Source: Treponema sp.
GTDB taxonomy: Bacteria; Spirochaetota; Spirochaetia; Treponematales; Breznakiellaceae
NCBI GenBank assembly: GCA_031278815.1
Contig: JAITJS010000095.1
Coordinates: 1-33,072 of the forward strand
DNA: 33,072 bases
Reading direction: 5' to 3'
Shown: one piece after another, positions 23,412-31,350 of the stretch
Layout of the letters: every line of letters starts with the position of its first letter
How positions within the stretch are numbered: the first letter of the stretch is position 1
Notes under the pieces: model-generated
Told to the model about the DNA's origin: nothing
What the model saw: only the letters and a program-made list of their open reading frames with translations
Database searches by the model: none
Position numbers and translations under genes: made by a program

Positions 23412-24332
23412 ATGAAAAAGGTAATAACGTTTATTTTCTTGTGGGTACCTGTAGTTTTTGTGTTTACTCAGGAGGTGATACCCTTGGATGATGCAATTAG
23501 AGATTCGGTGAATTACCTCATCGACCAATTGCCTCTTGATTCCAATGTACGGGTTGATTTCATCCAAGCCCATAAAAAGGAGATATCCGATTATATTGTC
23601 GGCAGAATGGTCTCCATGGTTATCACCAGTACCAAGGTAAAAGTAGTTGACCGGGATATGGATCACTCGGAAATCGCTTATGAGGAACAAGACCGTGATG
23701 ATCTGGGATATGCCCAAGAAGGAACGGGACCGGAAGCCGGACAGGAACTCGGGGCCCAGATTACTATTGCTGGTTCCATCGCTCCTATGTACGGAGATGT
23801 ATATCAGATGAAGATACAGGCGATAAACCTTACAACCAGGGAAATTCATGGATACCGGTCGCCAATGGTTCGATTGAATTCCTTTTTAGTAAATCTACTA
23901 GGCTTGAAAGAGATAAAACCATCCCGGTCCAGCTTTAGCATAAGCATAGAAGACCACTTCTATACCGAGGCGTTCTCTAGCTTTACCAGTCTTGAACGGG
24001 ATATCCGGAAAATGATCAATGAATCTATCAGCAAAAGGGGATATGCCGAGGTGAACGGGAGCACAAGCAGTGCTGATTATGCGGTAACCGTACAGTTTAC
24101 TAATTTTAAGGTCCAAAAGCCGAAGAGGGGGTTTTATGTTTCTGGAAACATAGGAATTAGGGTGGTACATACCAATGACCATAGTGTACTGTTTGAATTG
24201 TATGAGCCTTATAAAGGCAGTGCTCAACCTACAGAAACCAAAGCCTTTACGGTACTCTGTGAACTGATTAGGTATGATCTGGATAGTAAATTTAATACGG
24301 CTCTTTCAGAGCATATAGTAAGTATGAGATAA
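23412..24332 (+). CDS. CsgG-like N-domain envelope protein, paralogue A
   Basis: This 306-residue secreted protein has a signal peptide (MKKVITFIFLWVPVVFVFTQ). The first 170 residues mirror the next gene's product: an I-x-x-DDAI opening, an ISDYIV-like helix, a VVDRD strand and a TIAGSIAP strand, as in CsgG-like domains. The remainder (from about 180) is a second beta/alpha domain with SKRGYAEVNGSTSSADYAVT, resembling another nucleotide-free CsgG/LpoB-like repeat. It is probably periplasmic and may interact with its paralogue. No lipobox. Located 77 bases after the FlgP-like gene. Confidence 0.6.
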   Translation: MKKVITFIFLWVPVVFVFTQEVIPLDDAIRDSVNYLIDQLPLDSNVRVDFIQAHKKEISDYIVGRMVSMVITSTKVKVVDRDMDHSEIAYEEQDRDDLGYAQEGTGPEAGQELGAQITIAGSIAPMYGDVYQMKIQAINLTTREIHGYRSPMVRLNSFLVNLLGLKEIKPSRSSFSISIEDHFYTEAFSSFTSLERDIRKMINESISKRGYAEVNGSTSSADYAVTVQFTNFKVQKPKRGFYVSGNIGIRVVHTNDHSVLFELYEPYKGSAQPTETKAFTVLCELIRYDLDSKFNTALSEHIVSMR

Positions 24333-24350
24333 TGAACAGGAGTTTACGCT

Positions 24351-25388
24351 ATGATAATGCAAAAGATGAAAACGTTCTTGGTAAGTTTTCTGCTTTGTAT
24401 CAGCACGGTCTTAGGTTTTTCAAAAGAAGCTGAGGCGGTAATTACCATTGATGAGGCCATTGAGGCTACTCTAGAGCGGCTTAAAGCGGTTCTTGATAAT
24501 GAGGATATGGAGTGTGGAGTGGCGGTTACGTTCTTTAAGGCTGAAACTGAATCCCTATCGGAGTATGTTATTCATAACCTGCAATATGGTATTAGGGAGA
24601 TAAAGCTTTCCAATAAAAAAATCACGATTACTGAACTAGATCCATCAGACTGGAAGCAGTTTGAAGCATTGGCCGAAGGGAATACCGACCTAGAGGAGGA
24701 GATCGGAGAAATCATTGAAAATAATGAAATTGATTACGTTATTTCTGGTTCTTTGATCAAAAAGGGTTCCACCCATTATGCATATACCCTAGAAGCAAAG
24801 AACTATATAGACGGTGAGTGGCTTATTGCTCCTTATACTGCGGATATACGGATCGATACAACCCTATCAGGTTTGCTGGGACCCGGTTTTATTGATGAGA
24901 CATGGAAACACAAGCTCCTCTATATGCAGCTTCATTTTGGCTATGGTACCGGTTATGCCCTGGGGGGTAAAGTCAATGCACAGGTTTATGCCAACTCAAC
25001 TTTTGGGTTATCCCTGGGATTAGGAGTGGATTACGAAGGGTTTACCAAAGACGGTATTCATTTAGGAGGGGATGAAGCGTATACCCATCGTTTTGTTATA
25101 GTATCTGCATTCCCAACCCTTTCGTACCGGCCTGCAAGAAAAGTATTTGAATTCTATGTGGGCCCATTTAAGAATATGGAAGATGTCATGAACGATGGCA
25201 TAGCCAGTAAGGCCTGGGGAGTGCTGGGAGGTATCCAGATAGGCGGGTATATCCACACCTTACGGGGTAGCATTTCCGGCTATGTCCATAGCGGGCTGTA
25301 TTTTAAAGACGCCAGTGAAGGAGTAGACCGGATTACCCTCAGTGTGGGTGTAGCCTACAAATGCGGTTTGATTACCATGAAGGATTAA
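24351..25388 (+). CDS. CsgG-like N-domain plus beta-barrel C-domain, paralogue B
   Basis: The 345-residue protein has a signal peptide (MKTFLVSFLLCISTVLGFS from an internal ATG; GGAG lies nine bases before the ATG at 24351). Residues about 28-170 resemble the N-domain of the preceding gene's product (I-x-I-DEAI, LSEYVI, YVISGSL). From about 190 the pattern changes to alternating hydrophobic/polar strands rich in Gly and Tyr (YMQLHFGYGTGYALGG, FGLSLGLGVDYEG), ending in VGVAYKCGL, typical of an outer-membrane barrel. The fusion would link a periplasmic domain to a pore-like or anchoring barrel. Confidence 0.65.
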   Translation: MIMQKMKTFLVSFLLCISTVLGFSKEAEAVITIDEAIEATLERLKAVLDNEDMECGVAVTFFKAETESLSEYVIHNLQYGIREIKLSNKKITITELDPSDWKQFEALAEGNTDLEEEIGEIIENNEIDYVISGSLIKKGSTHYAYTLEAKNYIDGEWLIAPYTADIRIDTTLSGLLGPGFIDETWKHKLLYMQLHFGYGTGYALGGKVNAQVYANSTFGLSLGLGVDYEGFTKDGIHLGGDEAYTHRFVIVSAFPTLSYRPARKVFEFYVGPFKNMEDVMNDGIASKAWGVLGGIQIGGYIHTLRGSISGYVHSGLYFKDASEGVDRITLSVGVAYKCGLITMKD

Positions 25389-25392
25389 GCCT

Positions 25393-26145
25393 ATGAACCT
25401 CCTCCTTTCCTGTCTCCCGCAGCGCGGATCAGGGAAACCGAACAGACCATGCCCCATAATCGGTTTTCTCTTCGTATTACCCTTCTTCGCGCTGCCTCCC
25501 CTCTATGGCTTCGATCTTCGCATTACCCAAGCAGAGCTGGGTCTTGCCTACCGGCCTGAATATACCCGGGTCTTTACCTATTCCTGGGATATCTCCTGCT
25601 TCGGTTCCCTGGAACTCAATGATAGGCTTACCCTCAAAAGCGGCCTTGCCCTAGGGCAGGTAGGATCGGTGTTTGCCCTCTATACCTTTGCCAGTAGTGC
25701 CTTTGCCTTACCGATTCCGGTTGTCCCCTTGTATGTAACGGTAGCGTATATCTACAACGGCATACCGGATTATACCACCAATATCCATACCCTGCTTCCT
25801 ACCCTTGCACTTAAAGGAAAGTGGGCAGGTATTGCCCTTGGCCCATCCATGCGTTTTACCGTGTTTAACCAGGAACCGAGTGTATTTGAACCAATCATAG
25901 CTCTATCCGGGTTTGTCCATGTGTTTTATACCGAACAACTGAGAATCGCTATAACCAGTGGTAATTATCGTGATTTTGTATCCGGTAATATGGGATCCTA
26001 TTCGATTGGCCTTACGAGCCGGGGAAATATAACCAAACGGCTCTCCCTTATAAACGAGGTGGAAATACTGCAGACCGGCAGTGTGGGCCTCGTTGCTAAT
26101 ATATATGGAGTTGTATACAAAGGAGGTGTAGTATTACATTGGTAA
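25393..26145 (+). CDS. Predicted outer-membrane beta-barrel protein
   Basis: This 250-residue protein has an N-terminal hydrophobic segment (IIGFLFVLPFFALPPLYG) preceded by an unusually long polar front for a signal peptide, so the true start may be later, but no ATG occurs there. The rest is a run of amphipathic strands (LALKGKWAGIALGPSMRF, LRIAITSGNYRDF) and ends in the aromatic residue Trp, characteristic of outer-membrane barrels. It follows the fused barrel gene by four bases and overlaps the next gene by seven. No family is recognised. Confidence 0.6.
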   Translation: MNLLLSCLPQRGSGKPNRPCPIIGFLFVLPFFALPPLYGFDLRITQAELGLAYRPEYTRVFTYSWDISCFGSLELNDRLTLKSGLALGQVGSVFALYTFASSAFALPIPVVPLYVTVAYIYNGIPDYTTNIHTLLPTLALKGKWAGIALGPSMRFTVFNQEPSVFEPIIALSGFVHVFYTEQLRIAITSGNYRDFVSGNMGSYSIGLTSRGNITKRLSLINEVEILQTGSVGLVANIYGVVYKGGVVLHW

Positions 26146-26969
26146 GTCGAAAAAGCATTATCCCTGTTTACCTTACCGGGATCCTGGTCCTCTTGGTCTT
26201 CGGCTCCTGTACCGTAGACTTGGCGGGGCTCTTGGGGTCGGATGATATGAATGCCCGTTTTTTTGAACGGGATACCTTCAAGTTCTTGAGTGAAGCGGAC
26301 AGGGAACTAACCCTTGGGGAAGAGTACGCCTTTCTGGTGCTTTCCGATACCCATATTGAAGGCACTGATGCCTTCGGCCTTGAAACCATAGCATCGGTCA
26401 TTGATGATACGATTAAGTTTGTGGTTATCACCGGAGACATTACCCAGAGCGGAACACGGGAAGAAGTACAACGGTTCATTGAAATTGCCAAGACCTTGGG
26501 CGTGCCTTGTTACCCGATGCTTGGCAATCATGATGTGTATTTTGGTAATTGGTCGGTATGGAAAGAACTCATCGGTTCATCTACCTATCGTATTGATACT
26601 CAAGCCAGTAGTACAACCCTGTTTATCCTGGATACGGCTAATGCGTCTATGGGAAAGGAACAGCTTGACTGGCTTGAAGAAGAATTAAAAACCGCTCGAA
26701 CGCATGTGTTTATTTTTACCCATACGAATTTGTTTATTGAAGGGATGGGGGACTTACAACAACTGACGGATATGAGAGAACGGGCAAGGATTATGGCTTT
26801 GTTGCAAGGCCGTTGTGATGCCCTGTTTACCGGTCATGTCCATAAACGGATTATTAAAACTCTGGGGGGCGTTGAGTATATCACCATTGAAGATTACCGA
26901 AGTACAAGAACCTATCTCCACGTTCAGGTGAGGGGAGAAGGATTTGAGTATACCTTTAGAAAACTGTAA
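26139..26969 (+). CDS. Lipoprotein calcineurin-like metallophosphoesterase, TTG start
   Basis: The 276-residue product starts at TTG (26139), well spaced from AGGAGGTG and overlapping the preceding stop. The signal peptide ends in lipobox FGSC (Cys24). The complete metal-binding set is visible: SDTH (70-72), GD (99-100), GNHD (129-132), FTHTN (His195) and GHVH (222-225). It should hydrolyse a phosphoester outside the cytoplasm, anchored to a membrane. Its substrate is unknown. Its place in an operon of envelope proteins suggests work at the outer membrane or in the periplasm. Confidence 0.85.
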   Translation: MVSRKSIIPVYLTGILVLLVFGSCTVDLAGLLGSDDMNARFFERDTFKFLSEADRELTLGEEYAFLVLSDTHIEGTDAFGLETIASVIDDTIKFVVITGDITQSGTREEVQRFIEIAKTLGVPCYPMLGNHDVYFGNWSVWKELIGSSTYRIDTQASSTTLFILDTANASMGKEQLDWLEEELKTARTHVFIFTHTNLFIEGMGDLQQLTDMRERARIMALLQGRCDALFTGHVHKRIIKTLGGVEYITIEDYRSTRTYLHVQVRGEGFEYTFRKL

Positions 26970-27337
26970 TGCAGGAGAAGGCTAAACAGGGAGGCTGGGA
27001 GCGGCTGCGAACGCTCCTGTCCCTGAATATCAAAAACCGCAGGAGGCTCTTAGGTCTATCCCAGGAGAAACTGGCAGAAGCCGCTGACATCTCAGCCCAG
27101 AGCGTGAACGATATTGAGGGTTGCCGTATGTGGGTAAGCGACCAGACTATGGTGAAACTCGCTAAGGCCCTCAGGGTGGAGGTCTATCAGCTTTTGCTCC
27201 CCTGCATTGAAGAGAAAATCCAGGGGGAAACTCCAGAGTCCCTTCATTTCCCGGCAGAGACCTTGCTCATCCTCCAGCGTAAGATTAAAAAATACATCGA
27301 CCAGCAATTTTATGAAACGCTCAGAGCCGACCTGTAG
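26969..27337 (+). CDS. XRE-family HTH regulator
   Basis: This 122-residue protein has an HTH_3 domain: NRRRLLGLSQEKLAEAADIS carries helices 1-2 and SAQSVNDIEGCRMWVSD the recognition helix. The C-terminal 50 residues are charged, perhaps for dimer formation. The ATG overlaps the preceding stop (TAATG), so it is the last gene of the operon. It is likely an autoregulator of the envelope operon, acting near 20890-20918, but no operator is proven. It ends 13 bases before the second lysS repeat. Confidence 0.85.
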   Translation: MQEKAKQGGWERLRTLLSLNIKNRRRLLGLSQEKLAEAADISAQSVNDIEGCRMWVSDQTMVKLAKALRVEVYQLLLPCIEEKIQGETPESLHFPAETLLILQRKIKKYIDQQFYETLRADL

Positions 27338-27350
27338 GGTTAAGCCGATG

Positions 27351-27437
27351 ATAACAGGGTTTCTCTCCCTTTTCCCGGATTATCTTCATTGCGGTCTCAT
27401 CGACCCTATAGCCATGCTGCTTATCCATCTGCTCCAT
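27351..27437 (-). pseudogene. lysS 5-prime fragment (29 codons)
   Basis: Reading from an ATG at 27437, the frame is intact for 29 codons: MEQMDKQHGYRVDETAMKII, then the same REKGEKPCY as real lysS. The changes are YGHWA to HGYRV. Past 27351 it runs into unrelated sequence, so this is a truncated copy and not a gene. Confidence 0.85.
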
Positions 27438-27500
27438 GTTTCCTTTCCCTTTGTACGCTGAAAGGTTCATTAGAGGCAAAGCATAGGTCCATGCCTAGGG
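27351..27500 (-). repeat. Direct repeat copy 2: lysS start plus leader
   Basis: This 150-bp stretch matches 20541-20691 with about 90 percent identity and one single-base gap in the leader part. It begins 13 bases after the XRE gene and ends at GCCTAGGG, the same octamer as copy 1. Beyond that point the sequences are unrelated. Confidence 0.9.
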
Positions 27501-27711
27501 GAGCTTGGAAATAGTCGGCAGAGCGGGTATAGCCGACCGTCCTGTGAACCACGTCCCCGTTCTTCGGTCTACTGGGTGGCGATGTCGGTAAAGGTCAAGG
27601 TAAAAAAACTCGTTTTTTATGGCCTCTGCTGGTTCAGGACACGCAGAGCGTACATCCGTAGAAACGGATATAGCTGGTATCAACTTTTTTCTCTTACATG
27701 GTTAAGCCCCT
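27501..27711. other. Non-coding stretch between lysS fragment and ilv hairpin
   Basis: No gene is seen. Small perfect hairpins occur at 27601-27617 (A-run, CTCG, T-run) and near 27652-27669 (ATCCGT AGAA ACGGAT). The latter spells a palindrome also seen in scattered intergenic repeats of other genomes, but its origin here is unknown. Confidence 0.35.
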
Positions 27712-27749
27712 AAAGACCATCCGGTAGCTGGTGCTATCGGATGGTCTTT
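27712..27749 (+). terminator. Strong bidirectional hairpin upstream of ilvN
   Basis: AAAGACCATCCGGTAG and CTATCGGATGGTCTTT pair over 16 positions (one G-T) around CTGGTG. ATTGATTT follows. It likely ends read-through from the envelope operon or lysS fragment region, and could double as an ilv attenuator, though no Leu/Ile/Val-rich leader peptide is visible before it. Confidence 0.65.
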
Positions 27750-27789
27750 ATTGATTTGGATTACCTCTGTAATGAGGCAACGCGGAGGC

Positions 27790-27818
27790 TTGTATTTCTC
27801 CCAGGTATATGCTACAGT
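27790..27818 (+). promoter_or_regulatory. Candidate promoter for ilvN-ilvC-leuA
   Basis: TTGTAT (27790-27795) and TACAGT (27813-27818) are 17 bases apart with an extended -10 TGC. The ilvN ATG is 35 bases downstream. Moderate match only. Confidence 0.4.
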
Positions 27819-27852
27819 CTGGTTCAATACCTAGATGAAAGGGGAGATAGGC

Positions 27853-28368
27853 ATGAAGCAGCATGTGGTGTCGGCATTGGTGGAAAACCGGGCAGGCACG
27901 CTCAGCCGGGTTTCCGGTCTATTTAGCCGCCGCGGGTTCAATATTGACAGCCTCACGGTCGGGGAAACCGAGGATGCCTCCATTTCCCGCATGACCATTG
28001 CGGTAAGCGGAGACGATGCGGTGCTTGAACAGATTATTAAACAGCTCGGTAAACTGGTGGACGTCATTGCCGTACAGGAACTGGATCGGTCTTCTTGTAT
28101 CCGCCGGGAAATCATGTTGGTGAAAATCCGGGCGGATGAAAAGACCCGGCCTGCGGTTCTGGAAATTGCGGGGATTTTCCGTTCCCGGGTTATTGACGTA
28201 TCTTCGGTTACCATTACCATTGAGGCCACTGGTGATGCGGAAAAACTGGAGGGCCTCCTCCTGCTCCTGCGCCCTTACGGTATCCTGGAACTTGCTCGCA
28301 CCGGTATGGTTGCCCTGGAGCGGGGTTCCCAGGTGCTAGCAGTACCCTCCCTAAGCCTTAGCACTTAA
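27853..28368 (+). CDS. ilvN: Acetolactate synthase small (regulatory) subunit
   Basis: The 171-residue IlvN has an ACT domain front: HVVSALVENRAGTLSRVSGL, FSRRGFNIDSLTVGETE and SRMTIAVSG. ACT domains bind valine for feedback control of the large subunit. The start at 27853 is preferred to 27835 because AGGGGAG lies seven bases upstream. IlvB, which carries the catalytic thiamine-diphosphate site, normally precedes ilvN but is not in the window. The C-terminal half is present (ACT-like VTITIEATGDAEKLEGLLLL). The gene is followed by ilvC after 113 bases. Confidence 0.92.
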   Translation: MKQHVVSALVENRAGTLSRVSGLFSRRGFNIDSLTVGETEDASISRMTIAVSGDDAVLEQIIKQLGKLVDVIAVQELDRSSCIRREIMLVKIRADEKTRPAVLEIAGIFRSRVIDVSSVTITIEATGDAEKLEGLLLLLRPYGILELARTGMVALERGSQVLAVPSLSLST

Positions 28369-28450
28369 CCGGCGATTGCGCGGCCGGGCCTATGCCTGCC
28401 GTAAGTCAATTACCGGCTTTTCTCAATCATCCTTAATTAAGGGGTGTAAG

Positions 28451-28466
28451 CGTTTCAAATGAAACG
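28451..28466 (+). promoter_or_regulatory. Small hairpin before the ilvC ribosome site
   Basis: CGTTTC AAAT GAAACG forms a perfect 6-bp stem ending five bases before AAGGAGG. It could modulate ilvC translation. The preceding bases (28369-28450) show no other signal. Confidence 0.4.
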
Positions 28467-28481
28467 GGTAAGGAGGTTTTT

Positions 28482-29483
28482 ATGGCTATCATGTTTTATG
28501 AAAAAGATTGCGATCTCGGAGCGCTCAAGGGTAAAACCATCGCGGTGATCGGCTACGGTTCCCAAGGGCATGCCCATGCGCTTAACGCCAAAGAGTCAGG
28601 GCTTAAAGTGATCGTGGGGCTGTACGAGGGTTCCCCCTCTTGGAAACGGGCGGAAGCCGCAGGGCTTACGGTGAAAACCGCCAAAGATGCCGCGGAAGCT
28701 GCGGACTTCATCATGATCCTCATCAATGACGAGAAACAGGCCAAGCTCTACCAAGAGTCCATCAAACCGGTACTGAAACCCGGTAAGACCCTGGCCTTTG
28801 CCCACGGGTTCAACATCCATTTCGGTCAAATCATCCCCCCCAAGGATATCAACGTGGTGATGATTGCCCCCAAAGGGCCGGGACATACCGTGCGGGAACA
28901 GTACCAGGCCGGCGCGGGGGTGCCCTGTCTCATCGCGGTTCACCAGGACGCCACCGGGGATGCCAAGCGGATCGGCCTGGCCTATGCCGCAGCCATCGGC
29001 GGCGCCCGGGCAGGGGTTTTGGAAACCACCTTTAAGGAAGAGACCGAAACCGACCTTTTCGGCGAACAGGCCGTGCTCTGCGGGGGCGTCTCTGCCCTGA
29101 TGAAGGCGGGTTATGAGGTCCTCACCGAAGCAGGCTACCAGCCGGAAAGCGCCTATTTTGAGGTGATGCATGAGATGAAGCTCATCATAGACCTGGTGAA
29201 CCGGGGAGGGCTTTCCTTTATGCGGTACTCTATTTCCGATACTGCGGAATACGGGGACTACATAACCGGGCCTAAGATCATTACCGAGGAGACCAAGAAC
29301 ACCATGCGGCAGGTCTTGAAGGACATCCAAACCGGTAAATTTGCCAAAGACTGGATCGGTGAAAATCAGGTGAACCGCCCCTTCTTTAATAGGATGCGGA
29401 CCATCGAAGCGGCTCATCCCATTGAGCAGGTGGGAAAAGAACTCCGCTCCATGATGAGTTGGATCCCGAAATCCACGGTATAA
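28482..29483 (+). CDS. ilvC: Ketol-acid reductoisomerase, class I
   Basis: This 333-residue class I enzyme isomerises and reduces acetolactate and acetohydroxybutyrate, the second step in Val/Ile synthesis. The nucleotide-binding GYGSQG lies at 24-29. Catalytic residues fall where expected: His108, Asp191, Glu195, Glu227, Glu231 and Ser252. The cofactor loop reads GLYEGSPSW (46-54); the two serines fit NADPH, though Tyr48 replaces the common Arg/Lys. A TAAGGAGG site precedes the ATG. It sits between ilvN and leuA in one operon. Confidence 0.97.
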   Translation: MAIMFYEKDCDLGALKGKTIAVIGYGSQGHAHALNAKESGLKVIVGLYEGSPSWKRAEAAGLTVKTAKDAAEAADFIMILINDEKQAKLYQESIKPVLKPGKTLAFAHGFNIHFGQIIPPKDINVVMIAPKGPGHTVREQYQAGAGVPCLIAVHQDATGDAKRIGLAYAAAIGGARAGVLETTFKEETETDLFGEQAVLCGGVSALMKAGYEVLTEAGYQPESAYFEVMHEMKLIIDLVNRGGLSFMRYSISDTAEYGDYITGPKIITEETKNTMRQVLKDIQTGKFAKDWIGENQVNRPFFNRMRTIEAAHPIEQVGKELRSMMSWIPKSTV

Positions 29484-29510
29484 GTACCGCAGGACGCACC
29501 GTGGGGTGGA

Positions 29511-29532
29511 GTGGAGGGGCAAGCCCCTCCAC
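29511..29532 (+). promoter_or_regulatory. Perfect hairpin between ilvC and leuA
   Basis: GTGGAGGGG and CCCCTCCAC pair perfectly around CAAG. It ends 25 bases before leuA and has no U-run. It may stabilise the message or set the ilvC:leuA ratio. Confidence 0.6.
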
Positions 29533-29557
29533 ATGCTTTAGGTAAGGAGTACATACT

Positions 29558-31105
29558 ATGGCGAATAACGAAACAGCACGAGTAATACACGTATTTGATA
29601 CGACCCTGCGGGATGGAGAGCAGTCTCCTGGATGCAGTATGAATTTACCGGAAAAACTAGAAGTGGCCCGGCGGCTTGAACGGCTCCAGGTGGACGTGAT
29701 TGAAGCAGGGTTCCCGGCCTCAAGCCCGGGGGATCTCGAATCGGTGAAAGCTATTGCAGGGCTCATCAAGGATTGTACCGTGGCGGGGCTTTGCCGGGCT
29801 TTGGAAAAGGACATTGATGCAGCTCGGCAGGCCCTTGAACGGGCCGTAGCTCCGCGGATTCATATTTTCTTGGCTACCTCTCCCATCCACATGGAGTATA
29901 AGCTCAAAATGAGCCCTGAACAGGTGCTGGAGCGAGCGGTTATGGCCGTGCAATACGCTAAGAAGTTTTGTGACCAGGTGGAATTTTCTGCAGAAGACGC
30001 GTTCAGGAGTGATCGGGACTTGGTATGTCAGGTTTTCAGCGCGGTGATTGCCGCAGGAGCCACGGTGGTCAATGCTCCGGATACGGTGGGTTATGCCATG
30101 CCCGATGAATTCGCCGCCTTTATCAGCTATATCAAAGGGCATACTCCGAATATAGACAAGGCCCGGCTTTCGGTACATTGCCATAACGACCTGGGGCTTG
30201 CCGTGGCCAACAGCCTCGCGGCCATTCATGCGGGAGCAGACCAGGTTGAGTGTACGGTAAACGGTATTGGAGAACGGGCAGGAAACGCTTCTTTAGAGGA
30301 GATCGTCATGGGCCTTATGGTCCGGAAAGATCACCTCCAGGTAGAGACCCGCATCGACACCACGCAGCTTTATATGATAAGCCGCCTGGTAAGCCAAGTA
30401 ACCGGGGTGAAGGTCCAGCCTCACAAGGCCATTGTGGGGGATAACGCCTTTGCCCATGAAGCCGGGGTGCACCAGCACGGGGTCTTGGCGAACCGGGCTA
30501 CCTACGAGATCATGACCCCTGAATCAGTGGGCATTCCCAAAAACCGCATGGTTTTAGGCAAACACTCAGGCCGTCACGCCTTTGAAGAGCGCCTCCGGGA
30601 TCTGGGGCTCTCCCTGAATGAGGCCCAGGTAGAACCGATCTTCGCCCAGTTTAAGGTTTTAGCGGATAAGAAGAAGGTGGTAAGCGACCGGGACATAGAG
30701 GCCCTGGTGATGGAAGTTTCCGCTTCGGTTCCTGAAACCTGGAAACTAGACCGCTGGGTTATCAACTGCGGTTCCACCTTGAGTTCTACCAGCACGATCC
30801 GCCTTCAGGGTAAGGACGGAACCGTACAGGAACAGGCTGCGGTGGGTAATGGGCCTATTGATGCGGCGTGCAAGGCCATTAACCGGATCATCGGGAAGGA
30901 GCCCACATTGGAAGCCTATGAGCTGGGGGCCATTACCGGGGGAGAAGATGCCCAGGGTGAGACCTTGGTGAAGATCCGCTGGAATGACCGGCATTGGAAC
31001 GGCCGAGGGGTTTCTACGGACGTGGTGGAATCTTCAATAAAGGCGTACCTAGCGGCGATAAATGCCCTGGAGTGGGACCCCCCAAGGGGCTTAATGCCCC
31101 TGTAG
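29558..31105 (+). CDS. leuA: 2-isopropylmalate synthase
   Basis: The 515-residue enzyme condenses acetyl-CoA with 2-oxoisovalerate, the first step of leucine synthesis. FDTTLRDGEQSPG (13-25) is the LeuA/homocitrate synthase signature, SVHCHNDLG carries the metal-binding HxH, and NGIGERAGNASLEEIVMGL is a LeuA-specific block. The C-terminal third (from about 390) is the LeuA allosteric domain with SGRHAFEERL preceding, so leucine feedback is expected. AAGGAG precedes the ATG. The TAG stop lies just beyond the hairpin at 31085-31101. Confidence 0.97.
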   Translation: MANNETARVIHVFDTTLRDGEQSPGCSMNLPEKLEVARRLERLQVDVIEAGFPASSPGDLESVKAIAGLIKDCTVAGLCRALEKDIDAARQALERAVAPRIHIFLATSPIHMEYKLKMSPEQVLERAVMAVQYAKKFCDQVEFSAEDAFRSDRDLVCQVFSAVIAAGATVVNAPDTVGYAMPDEFAAFISYIKGHTPNIDKARLSVHCHNDLGLAVANSLAAIHAGADQVECTVNGIGERAGNASLEEIVMGLMVRKDHLQVETRIDTTQLYMISRLVSQVTGVKVQPHKAIVGDNAFAHEAGVHQHGVLANRATYEIMTPESVGIPKNRMVLGKHSGRHAFEERLRDLGLSLNEAQVEPIFAQFKVLADKKKVVSDRDIEALVMEVSASVPETWKLDRWVINCGSTLSSTSTIRLQGKDGTVQEQAAVGNGPIDAACKAINRIIGKEPTLEAYELGAITGGEDAQGETLVKIRWNDRHWNGRGVSTDVVESSIKAYLAAINALEWDPPRGLMPL

Positions 31106-31120
31106 GGAAGTGGTAATAAG
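31081..31120 (+). repeat. Hairpin-bearing repeat A over the leuA stop
   Basis: It contains AGGGGC TTAAT GCCCCT (31085-31101) and then GTAGGG. It resembles 31257-31297 at about 80 percent. Confidence 0.65.
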
Positions 31121-31256
31121 GGATCAACGCGCCCCTTGCTTCGGGTCTTTGCCGCTTTGGAGCCAAACCCACAAGATAAGTGAGAGCGCTCCCCAGGATA
31201 CAGGAACGAAGGGATGTACGCCGATCCCTCAAACCTCCGCACGCCCACCGCAGGCG

Positions 31257-31297
31257 CCCAGGGGGTTTAACACCCCTGTAGGGCCAGTGATGATAAG
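31257..31297 (+). repeat. Hairpin-bearing repeat B downstream of leuA
   Basis: It contains GGGGGT TTAAC ACCCCT (31261-31277) and then GTAGGG. Relative to repeat A, the innermost pair changes from C-G to T-A together. The region 31106-31350 otherwise has no gene. Confidence 0.65.
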
Positions 31298-31350
31298 CCC
31301 TTGAAGCGCTCTGTTGAAAGGTCACGCGAAACGTTAAAGAGGAGGAGACG

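Noticed and set aside
28596-29534. 312-codon minus-strand open frame opposite ilvC
   Set aside because: It mirrors the codon bias of ilvC, a certain gene, and has no family resemblance.
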